Made by a program: the position numbers and the translations under genes. Positions 1 to 6,784 of a DNA stretch of 46,346 nt are shown here, piece after piece. Source of the DNA: JAVKBW01 sp964352715 (GTDB lineage Bacteria; Pseudomonadota; Alphaproteobacteria; UBA8366; Aestuariispiraceae); the NCBI GenBank assembly GCA_964352715.1, contig CAYGSU010000029.1:1-46346 (forward strand). Direction: 5' to 3'. The notes below the pieces were generated by a model. That model did not search any database. It was not told the origin of the DNA and worked only from the letters and a program-made list of their open reading frames with translations. Positions within the stretch are counted from its first letter, which is position 1; every line of letters begins with the position of its first letter.

Positions 1-171
1 ATGTACGGCGAAATGCAGCTCATCATCCGCGACGAAGGCGGACAGCTCATCCCGGGCTTCGCGCACTGGGTCGATGTCTCTTCTGACAAGATCCAGACTT
101 CCGAACGCATCTCGGGAAGGAATGCGCTCGACGGGTTCCGGTTTGCGGAGCGCTGGTCGTTCAAGGGCTAG
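1..171 (+). CDS. ABC transporter substrate-binding protein, C-terminal end (partial)
   Basis: Open reading frame entering from the left edge and ending at TAG 169-171; only the last 56 residues are visible. The pattern 'MYGEMQLIIRDEGG', a Pro-Gly-Phe stretch and a terminal 'FRFAERW' closely match the C-terminus of family 5 (peptide/nickel/opine type) periplasmic solute-binding proteins, where a final helix and strand close lobe I. The ATG at base 1 is almost certainly internal. The gene ends just before a strong terminator, and a creatinase-like hydrolase follows, so the transporter may feed that catabolic block; this link is inferred from position only. Confidence 0.75.
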   Translation: MYGEMQLIIRDEGGQLIPGFAHWVDVSSDKIQTSERISGRNALDGFRFAERWSFKG

Positions 172-195
172 GTCCTGCCGCATCGATTGTTAAAC

Positions 196-226
196 GGGGA
201 GAGCTTTTCAGCTCTCCCCTCTTTCT
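196..226 (+). terminator. Rho-independent terminator after the ABC substrate-binding gene
   Basis: A perfect 10-bp stem (GGGGAGAGCT at 196-205 with AGCTCTCCCC at 210-219) with loop TTTC is followed by a T-rich tract (TCTTTCT). It lies 25 bases after the stop of the partial transporter gene and 23 bases before the next ATG, so the downstream operon probably needs its own promoter or depends on read-through. Confidence 0.85.
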
Positions 227-248
227 GTCGCTTACATGGAGTTGGTGA

Positions 249-1505
249 ATGATTTCGAATGACGAGTACAACGGGCTGGCCCCCGGCGTTTTCGAACCCC
301 TGCCCGATGAAGACAAGGCAATCGCTTTCGAGCCGGAGGAATACAAACGCCGTCTCACCCGTGTGCGCGAGGAAATGGCCGCCCGCAAAATCGACATGAT
401 GTACGTGACAGCGCCTGAACATGTCTGTTACCTGCACGGGTTTCTCGCAAGCTGGTACAAGGCGCACAGCCCGATGCGCTATCCGCAAATGTACGGAACG
501 GCGATCCATGTCGATCACGACCACCTCATTCATTTCGACAACCCGTCGGAACTGCCGGTTCTGGCGAAATCCTCGGTCTGCGAGGACATCCGTTTCCTGC
601 CGTCGCGGGAAGCGGCACCGAATCTCGCCTTTGTCGTCGAGCAACTGACGGCGGAAAAATGGCTGAGCGGCACGGTCGCGCTGGAAAAATGGAGCTACGT
701 GCCGAACCCGGCAATCTCGGCAATGTTCGAAGGCGCGTTTCTGTCGCAGGGTTGCCGCGTGGTCGATGGCAGCGAAATCATCCGCAAGGTCCGGCTTGTG
801 AAATCGGATGCGGAAATCGCCTGTATCGAAAAGGCGGTGGAAATCTGCGATATCGGGCATACAAAATTGAAGGAAACCATTCAGCCGGGTATTACCGAAC
901 TTGAGCTTTTCGGCGAAGTGACAAGCGCCATGATGAAGGCGGGCGGCGAATTTCCAGCGCTCATCCCGATTTTCAATGCCGTGCCTGTGAAGGATGGACG
1001 GCCGATATCATCCGGCCACGCCATGGCGGGCCGCAAGGTCATCAAGGCCGGGGAAGTGCTGAAGGCTGATTTGAGCGGCGTCTACAACCGCTATCACGGC
1101 AATGTTCTGCGCGGCTATTTCGTCGGCGACCCGCCCGATGAAATGGTGGAGCGGCACCGGCTGGCTGCCGGCGTCTTCGATGTCATCCGCACGGATATCA
1201 AGGCCGGCATGACCGTGGCTGAAGTCAATACCATATTGAAGCAATACTACATAGACGTTGGCCTGTGGGGCCAGCCCGGCTGGGCATTGGGTTATGAACT
1301 CGGTTTGAGCCTGCCGCCGGACTGGGTGGGTGAGTTCTATTTCAACGTGGCAGACGAGAAGTATCTCGACCGGGTTTTCCATGAAAACATGGTCACCAAC
1401 TTTGAAAGTCTGTTCAACACATGGCTGATCGATACTTGCGTCTATGGCAAGAACGGCACGCGTATACTTTCCAAAACGCCGCTTGAAATCATCGCAGCGG
1501 GATAA
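249..1505 (+). CDS. M24 family creatinase/ectoine-hydrolase-like protein
   Basis: 418 residues with the two-domain layout of the M24 'pita-bread' superfamily: an N-terminal creatinase/prolidase domain (about 30-180) and a C-terminal catalytic domain (about 190-415). Metal-dependent M24 peptidases keep D-D-H-E-E ligands. Here the first Asp is kept (ADLSG), the second is replaced (HGNVLR where xDxTR is usual), the GHGIG-type His is Tyr (LGYELGLSLPPDW), and FESLF stands where TIEPG is usual. This resembles the metal-free creatinase and DoeA (ectoine hydrolase) branch rather than true Xaa-Pro peptidases. The start follows GGAG at 238-241. It heads a run with an acyl-CoA synthetase and an enoyl-CoA hydratase, which suggests C-N hydrolysis of a small osmolyte-like substrate. 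The substrate is unknown; a DMSP lyase (DddP) is a more distant alternative. Confidence 0.8.
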   Translation: MISNDEYNGLAPGVFEPLPDEDKAIAFEPEEYKRRLTRVREEMAARKIDMMYVTAPEHVCYLHGFLASWYKAHSPMRYPQMYGTAIHVDHDHLIHFDNPSELPVLAKSSVCEDIRFLPSREAAPNLAFVVEQLTAEKWLSGTVALEKWSYVPNPAISAMFEGAFLSQGCRVVDGSEIIRKVRLVKSDAEIACIEKAVEICDIGHTKLKETIQPGITELELFGEVTSAMMKAGGEFPALIPIFNAVPVKDGRPISSGHAMAGRKVIKAGEVLKADLSGVYNRYHGNVLRGYFVGDPPDEMVERHRLAAGVFDVIRTDIKAGMTVAEVNTILKQYYIDVGLWGQPGWALGYELGLSLPPDWVGEFYFNVADEKYLDRVFHENMVTNFESLFNTWLIDTCVYGKNGTRILSKTPLEIIAAG

Positions 1506-1516
1506 CGATAACGTTC

Positions 1517-3622
1517 ATGCACGACACCATTCATGAACTGGACCCGTTGCTGCGGCCACGGTCTATCGCGCTGGTCGGTGCGTCGCCGCGTGAAGGGTCG
1601 TACAGCCGCAGGGTTTATGACGGTCTGATTGACGGCGGGTATGAAGGCGACATTTTTCTCGTTAATCCCCGATACGAGGAAATGCTTGGCCATCCGTGCT
1701 ATCCTGACCTCGCAACCCTGCCGGCAGTGCCAGACCATGCGGTTCTCGTTCTGGCAAATGAGCGCCTGCTTGGGGCGATGCAGGCGGCAGCGGATATCGG
1801 CATCCATGCCGTCACCATCTACGCCAGTTGCCATCTGAATGATGGCGACCCTGTTCCGCTGAAGGATCGGCTGCAACGCATCGCCTCGGACAACGGCATG
1901 CAGGTCTGCGGCGGCAATGGTATGGGCTTCTATAACCGGGAAGACAGGACCTGTCTGCAACTGGCGAATATCGATGGCAGAGAACCACCGGGCAACGTGG
2001 CCTTCATTACGCATTCCGGATCGGTTCTTATGGCGTATTGCCACAACCAGACGAAAATACGGTTCAACCTGTCCGTTTCGGCGGGGCAGGAATTCACCAC
2101 GTCGGTTGCCGACTACCTGGATTTTGCTTTGACGATGGAGTCGACACGGGTTGTCTGTCTGTTCATCGAAACCGTTCGCAATCCGAAAGGGTTTATCGCC
2201 GCTTTGCAGAAAGCATCGACCCGCAATATCCCGGTCGTTGTCTGCAAGGTCGCACGCAGCGAAGCGGCAATTGCTTTCGCGGTCACCCATACAGGCGCGC
2301 TGGCCGGCGACAGCGCGGTCTTCGACGCGGTGTGCGACCGGTACGGTGTGCTGCGGGTCGATGACCTCGACGAGATGATGGCGACGGTGCAATTGCTCTC
2401 GATGGATAAGCCCGTCGCACCGTCCGGCGGCATGATGGCGCTGCTGGATTCAGGTGGCGAGCGCGAGTTGCTGGCCGATACGGCAGACAAGTTCGGTCTT
2501 GATTTTCCGCAAATAACGGAAAAAACCCGGCAACGCATGGTCGAGTTGCTGGATGACGGGTTCGAAGCAGAAAACCCGATTGATGCCTGGGGGTCGGGTC
2601 ATGATTACGAACAGCAGTTTCAGGAATGCATGAGCATCCTGTTGGCCGATGACAATGCGGGGCTCGGGGTGTGGATCGCCGATCTATGCGATAAGTTCTG
2701 GGTGCATGAAGGATATTGCCGGGCGGCGGAAGCGGTCGCTGCCGGTACGGATAAACCACTCGTTTTTGCAACCTGTTACTCACAGACGCAAAACACGCAA
2801 ACCGCCGAACGGCTGAAAAAAGCAGGTATTCCGGTATTGGATGGCATTCGCCCGGCGATGGCCGCGGTGGCGGCGGCATTGAAGTATCGGGCATTCCGGC
2901 AAAGGCCGGCTCCTGCTATTGCTGAACCGCCGACGGATCTGGTCGATGCCTGGCGGGCACGGCTCGCGAGTGGTGACAGACTCGACGAAAATGATGGTCT
3001 TTCCCTGCTGTCGGATTTCGGAATCGATGTGGTTCGACGGGAACCGGTAACGTCGCGCGAGGCGGCGGTTGAGGCCGCTGACAGGCTTGGCTATCCCGTC
3101 GTTCTGAAAACCGCGACGCAAGGTATCGACCACAAGTCCGATGCCGGCGGGGTGGTTCTCGGTTTGGCATCATCGCAAGCGGTGGCCAGCGCCTATGACG
3201 AAATGGCGGGCAGGCTTGGAAGCCGGGTGCTGATTGCCGAAGCGGTGCCGCCGGGGGTCGAGATCGCCATGGGTATCTTTCAGGATCCGCAGTTCGGGGC
3301 GACGGTGATGCTCGGTGCGGGCGGCACTTTGGTAGAAGTGCTGAACGATGCCGTCTTCGCGGTGCCGCCGTTCGATGCGGCGGAAGCAAGGCGGCTGATT
3401 GATCGTTTGCGTCTTCGCAAGGCGCTGGATGGCGTGCGTGGCCGAGGGCCTGCCGATATCGATAGTCTGGCAGATGCGGCGTCGGCGCTCAGCGTTCTTG
3501 CCGCATCGCTCGGCCCCATGATTCAGGCGCTGGACGTCAATCCTGTTATTGTAACTGAATCCCGCGCCGTTGCGGTGGATTCGCTCGTGGCCGTCAAAGA
3601 AGGAGACCGAACAGATGACTGA
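1517..3622 (+). CDS. Acyl-CoA synthetase (NDP-forming), acetate--CoA ligase family
   Basis: 701 residues in the single-chain order of NDP-forming acetyl/acyl-CoA synthetases. A CoA-binding Rossmann domain comes first (about 8-130, 'RSIALVGASPREGSYSR'), then two succinyl-CoA-ligase-like flavodoxin domains (about 150-450, with 'THTGALAGDSAVFD'), then a C-terminal ATP-grasp domain (about 475-690, with 'HKSDAGGV' and 'GAGGTLVEVL'). The family makes or uses acyl-CoA with ADP + Pi instead of AMP. The gene begins 11 bases after the creatinase-like gene and its end overlaps the next ATG by 8 bases, so the three genes are very likely one transcript. It probably activates a carboxylic acid produced by the upstream hydrolase; the substrate cannot be read from the sequence. 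Confidence 0.9.
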   Translation: MHDTIHELDPLLRPRSIALVGASPREGSYSRRVYDGLIDGGYEGDIFLVNPRYEEMLGHPCYPDLATLPAVPDHAVLVLANERLLGAMQAAADIGIHAVTIYASCHLNDGDPVPLKDRLQRIASDNGMQVCGGNGMGFYNREDRTCLQLANIDGREPPGNVAFITHSGSVLMAYCHNQTKIRFNLSVSAGQEFTTSVADYLDFALTMESTRVVCLFIETVRNPKGFIAALQKASTRNIPVVVCKVARSEAAIAFAVTHTGALAGDSAVFDAVCDRYGVLRVDDLDEMMATVQLLSMDKPVAPSGGMMALLDSGGERELLADTADKFGLDFPQITEKTRQRMVELLDDGFEAENPIDAWGSGHDYEQQFQECMSILLADDNAGLGVWIADLCDKFWVHEGYCRAAEAVAAGTDKPLVFATCYSQTQNTQTAERLKKAGIPVLDGIRPAMAAVAAALKYRAFRQRPAPAIAEPPTDLVDAWRARLASGDRLDENDGLSLLSDFGIDVVRREPVTSREAAVEAADRLGYPVVLKTATQGIDHKSDAGGVVLGLASSQAVASAYDEMAGRLGSRVLIAEAVPPGVEIAMGIFQDPQFGATVMLGAGGTLVEVLNDAVFAVPPFDAAEARRLIDRLRLRKALDGVRGRGPADIDSLADAASALSVLAASLGPMIQALDVNPVIVTESRAVAVDSLVAVKEGDRTDD

Positions 3623-4421
3623 TGCGATCACTGTCGAGAAGGAAGGCCGGATTGCCTGGGTGCGGATCGATCGTCCGAAGGCGATGAATGCCATCGATCC
3701 CGATACAATGAAGGAGATGCATGGCGTATTCCAGAAACTGGGTGAAGATGACGATGTTTCCGTTATCGTCCTTTCCGGAACGGGCAAGCATTTCGGGGCC
3801 GGGTATGATCTGAAGTTCGACTGGACGGGGCACTACGGCAATACGGTTCTGGGCTGGCGCAAGATGCTGCAGGAATGCGTGGATTTCGAATTTCTGCCGT
3901 GGGACTGCGAAAAGCCGGTCATTGCAATGGTGCGTGGTTATTGCCTGGCCGGATCCTGCGAACTGGCGATGATGTCCTGTATCACCATTGCGAGCGAGGA
4001 CGCGAAATTCGGCGAGCCGGAAATCCGCTTTTCCACATCGCCGCCGGCGATTGTCATGCCGTGGATCGTCGGTCTGAAAAAGGCGCGCGAGCTTTTGTAC
4101 ACGGGCGACCTTATCGACGCGGCCGAGGCGCATCGCCTCAACATGGTCAACAGGGTCGTGCCGGATGCAGACCTCGAAGCGGAAACCAGAAAACTGGCGA
4201 AACGCATCGCCGCCATCTCGCCGGAAGGTCTTTTGACGACGAAGTCGTCAATCAACCAGACGGCGGAGATCGCCGGCTTCCGGACCTCCATTGCCTACGG
4301 CATCAACCAGGGGGCGATGCTGGACGCCAGCGACACGCAAGCCCTTCGGGAATTCAGCCGCATTCGCGAGGCAGAAGGCCTGACCGCCGCCATCCGCTGG
4401 CGCGAAAGCCAGTTTGAATGA
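3615..4421 (+). CDS. Enoyl-CoA hydratase/isomerase family protein
   Basis: 268-residue crotonase-fold protein. I chose ATG 3615 because AAGGAGA (about 3599-3605) sits at the right distance and the protein then begins 'MTDAITVEKEGRIAWVRIDRP', the normal family start; an in-frame ATG further upstream would only add non-homologous residues. The oxyanion-hole segment 'HFGAGYDLKF' is present. Both glutamates of true hydratases are kept: E116 in 'GSCELAM' and E136 in 'FGEPEI', 20 residues apart as in rat mitochondrial hydratase. It overlaps the synthetase gene by 8 bases (translational coupling), so it likely acts on the acyl-CoA made by that enzyme. Exact substrate unknown. Confidence 0.92.
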   Translation: MTDAITVEKEGRIAWVRIDRPKAMNAIDPDTMKEMHGVFQKLGEDDDVSVIVLSGTGKHFGAGYDLKFDWTGHYGNTVLGWRKMLQECVDFEFLPWDCEKPVIAMVRGYCLAGSCELAMMSCITIASEDAKFGEPEIRFSTSPPAIVMPWIVGLKKARELLYTGDLIDAAEAHRLNMVNRVVPDADLEAETRKLAKRIAAISPEGLLTTKSSINQTAEIAGFRTSIAYGINQGAMLDASDTQALREFSRIREAEGLTAAIRWRESQFE

Positions 4422-4427
4422 TCCGGC

Positions 4428-4460
4428 GGCAGCCGGTGTGCGCCGGCTGCCCGCTTTATT
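4428..4460 (+). terminator. Rho-independent terminator after the hydratase gene
   Basis: A perfect 9-bp GC-rich stem (GGCAGCCGG 4428-4436, CCGGCTGCC 4443-4451; 6-base loop) is followed by CGCTTTATT. It begins 7 bases after the hydratase stop and lies between converging genes. The T tract is on the + side only, so it mainly ends the + operon. Confidence 0.6.
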
Positions 4461-5646
4461 ACCGACGCTTGGGAATGTCGACTTTCTTGCCGCGAGGGAT
4501 TTCCGCGTCCTTGTCGTAGAACGGCATTTCGACCAGCTCGGCATCCTGCATCGAGCCGTCCTTGCAGCCGACCTTCACCTTGTCGCCGGGCGTGTGGCTG
4601 GCGCTGTCCAGTAGCACGATGCCGATACCGTGTCCCAGATAAGGCGAGATGGCGCCGGCGGTAACCTTGCCGATCCGCTCGCCGCCCAGCGTGACCGCCG
4701 CGTTGATCAGCGGTTCACCACCCTTGCAGGCGACGCCGTGCTGGCGCAGGCCGCGGTCGGCTTTCGCCAGCGCCGCCTTGCCGATGAAATCGTCCTTGTC
4801 CTCATCGACGAACCGGCCGAGGCCCACCGCATAGGGTGTGGTCGTATGGTCGAAATCGGACCCGGCATTCAGGATACCTGCTTCGATGCGGCGGATGTTC
4901 ATCGAATCAAGGCCGAAAAGCTCGATACCAAACGGTTCGCCGGCCTTTTTGATATGCGCCCACAGCGCTTCGGCATCGTGATGCGGTTCGGTATAGTATT
5001 CCCAGCCCAGCTCGTTGGTATAGCCGGTACGGGTGATGACAACATCCTGACCTCCCAGCGAGACCGTCTTGCAGGCGAAATAGTTGAACTTTTCCGGCAG
5101 GCCGGTGTCGCTCGCCGCTTCCAGAACCTGTAAAGCCGTCGGCCCCTGCACCTGCGAAACGAACACGTCCGGATCGGATATCGTGACATCCATTCCTTTG
5201 GCATGCGCCCGTGCCCAGCTGTAGAAATCGCCGTCCGCCTGGGCATACCAGAACTTGTCCTCCGACAACCGCAGCAGCACGCCGTCAACAATCATGCCGC
5301 CATCATCGTAGCAGGCGAGACCATAGCCGCAGCGGCCTGGCTTTACCTTGGAAATGTCCTTGGTAAACAGCAGGTTCAGCAGGCGTTCGGCATCCGGCCC
5401 TTCAAACTGCAGCGGAAATTCACCGGTATTCAGCACTGCCGATTTCTGGCGCAGCCGCCAGTATCCGTCATCGGTGTCCAGCTTGTCGAAGCAGACCGCC
5501 ATGTGGCGGCGGTTGTAGACACAGTAATGCGGGCCGAACGGGCGTTCGATCATGTGATACGGATGGCGGGTTTGCGCATAGTCCCACCCTGCGCCGGGCA
5601 TGGTTGTCACCAGATCTCTTGTCTTTCCGTCACTTGATCTCATCAA
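4459..5646 (-). CDS. GcvT/DmdA-like tetrahydrofolate-dependent aminomethyltransferase family protein
   Basis: 395 residues, a stand-alone member of the glycine-cleavage T-protein fold. Recognisable blocks include a YNRR start near residue 45, 'LFTKDISKVKPGRCGYG' (about 95-110), 'TRTGYTNELGWEYY' (about 205-220), 'RRIEAGILNAGSDFD' (about 250-265) and a C-terminal barrel from about 300. This arrangement is shared by GcvT and the DMSP demethylase DmdA; 'SKVKPGRC' and 'GSDFD' look DmdA-like, but identity with either cannot be judged here. No gcvH or gcvP genes are nearby, so it is unlikely to be the glycine cleavage T protein. It probably moves a methyl or methylene group from a small methylated compound to THF. 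It is divergent from a LysR gene that likely controls it. The start could be the first or second Met. Confidence 0.82.
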   Translation of the reverse strand: MMRSSDGKTRDLVTTMPGAGWDYAQTRHPYHMIERPFGPHYCVYNRRHMAVCFDKLDTDDGYWRLRQKSAVLNTGEFPLQFEGPDAERLLNLLFTKDISKVKPGRCGYGLACYDDGGMIVDGVLLRLSEDKFWYAQADGDFYSWARAHAKGMDVTISDPDVFVSQVQGPTALQVLEAASDTGLPEKFNYFACKTVSLGGQDVVITRTGYTNELGWEYYTEPHHDAEALWAHIKKAGEPFGIELFGLDSMNIRRIEAGILNAGSDFDHTTTPYAVGLGRFVDEDKDDFIGKAALAKADRGLRQHGVACKGGEPLINAAVTLGGERIGKVTAGAISPYLGHGIGIVLLDSASHTPGDKVKVGCKDGSMQDAELVEMPFYDKDAEIPRGKKVDIPKRR

Positions 5647-5737
5647 CGTTCTCCAGAAGGCTTGTGTGCACTGTCAGCCCGCCTGACCTGTTAAGTTTAT
5701 CTTTCAAACAGGCAAGGCGTAAGGCGGTATATTTCAT

Positions 5738-5815
5738 GTTGAATCCAACGATATATAGGATAGAGGGAAAGGTGAATTCATTTGATCTGATGGAGAAAGG
5801 TAGATTAACTACCTT
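5738..5815. promoter_or_regulatory. Inverted repeats in the methyltransferase/LysR divergent region
   Basis: The 172-base gap between the divergent genes is visibly AT-richer than its surroundings. It contains GTTG-AATC-CAAC (5738-5749) and, directly before the LysR ATG, AAGGTAG-ATTAA-CTACCTT (5797-5803 and 5809-5815). LysR-family proteins commonly bind dyads between divergent genes, so these are candidate sites. The second repeat could also fold in the 5' end of the LysR mRNA and affect its translation. Function is inferred. Confidence 0.4.
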
Positions 5816-5818
5816 CTT

Positions 5819-6784
5819 ATGGAGAATTGGCTACCCTCGCTGAATGCGTTGCGCGCGTTCGAATCCGTTTCCCGCCATCTGAGTTATCCGGCGGCGGCGG
5901 AGGAATTGCGGGTAACGCCGGCGGCGGTCAAGCAGCTTGTCCGCAAGCTGGAGGAAAGTATTGGCTCGCCCCTGCTTGCCCGTGACGGCCGCGGCCTGGC
6001 GCTGACCCGAAGCGGCCTCGCCGGACAGGACGATCTGAAAGCCGCGATGCAGCTTCTTGAAGCATCGGTCCGGAAAATGCGCGACCGGACGGATGAAAAA
6101 AAGCTGATCATTTCGGTTGAATCTTCCTTTGCAACCGCCTGGCTGGTGCCGAAGCTGGATGCGTTTCGCCGGCGATACCCGGATGTCGCCGTGCTGATCG
6201 ATTCGACCCAGAAGATCGTCGATCTTCACAACAGCGATGTTGATGTGGCCATTCGCTACGGCGTTACATCCGGCAGCGACCTGATATCGATCCGTCTGTT
6301 CGACGATCTGGTGTTCCCGGCGTGCAGCCGGTCTCTTGCGGCCGGCCCGCCGGTGTTGAAAAATCTTGCCGATCTAAGCAACGTGCCGCTGATTCACTGG
6401 GACATGTCGAACCAGACCTGGGCGCGGTCAACCCGTAAATGGTTCACCTGGGAAAACTGGCTTGCCCGTGCCGGCGCGCCGAACCTTCTGCTGAAGGAAG
6501 GGCTTCATTTCAACGATTATGGTCTGGCGGTGCAGGCCGCGATCGCCGGCCAGGGCGTGGTGCTGGCAAGCTGGCCGATCCTGCACGATGCTTTCGAAGC
6601 CGGTCTGCTGCAAGGTCCGTTCCCGGAACGCGTGATGACAGATATCGGTTACGATCTGGTGACCACCGAAAGCGCCAACCGCCGGCCCGAAGTGGGCGCG
6701 TTCATCGACTGGATGCTTCAGGAATCGGCGCAGAACGAAGACCGCCGCAAGGCCCTCGCGGATGCAAGGCTGTCGCTAGTCTGA
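5819..6784 (+). CDS. LysR-family transcriptional regulator (GcvA-like)
   Basis: 321 residues. The N-terminal winged helix-turn-helix (about 5-65) reads 'LNALRAFESVSRHLSYPAAAEEL' followed by 'TPAAVKQLVRKLEESIG', typical of the GcvA subgroup. The C-terminal periplasmic-binding-like effector domain spans about 95-300, with 'SFATAWLVPKLDAF' and 'DVAIRYG'. The start at 5819 gives a canonical N-terminus, although the nearest purine-rich stretch (GGAGAAAGG, ending 5800) is unusually far upstream and lies partly in an inverted repeat. It probably regulates the divergent methyltransferase, perhaps the whole left-hand catabolic block, in response to its substrate. Its end overlaps the converging cyclase gene by 9 bases. 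Confidence 0.92.
   Translation: MENWLPSLNALRAFESVSRHLSYPAAAEELRVTPAAVKQLVRKLEESIGSPLLARDGRGLALTRSGLAGQDDLKAAMQLLEASVRKMRDRTDEKKLIISVESSFATAWLVPKLDAFRRRYPDVAVLIDSTQKIVDLHNSDVDVAIRYGVTSGSDLISIRLFDDLVFPACSRSLAAGPPVLKNLADLSNVPLIHWDMSNQTWARSTRKWFTWENWLARAGAPNLLLKEGLHFNDYGLAVQAAIAGQGVVLASWPILHDAFEAGLLQGPFPERVMTDIGYDLVTTESANRRPEVGAFIDWMLQESAQNEDRRKALADARLSLV

Noticed and set aside
249..1505. Identification of the M24 protein as the DMSP lyase DddP
   Set aside because: DddP keeps the metal-binding Asp (TDIS) and GHGVG-type His that are replaced here; overall motifs are nearer creatinase/ectoine hydrolase.
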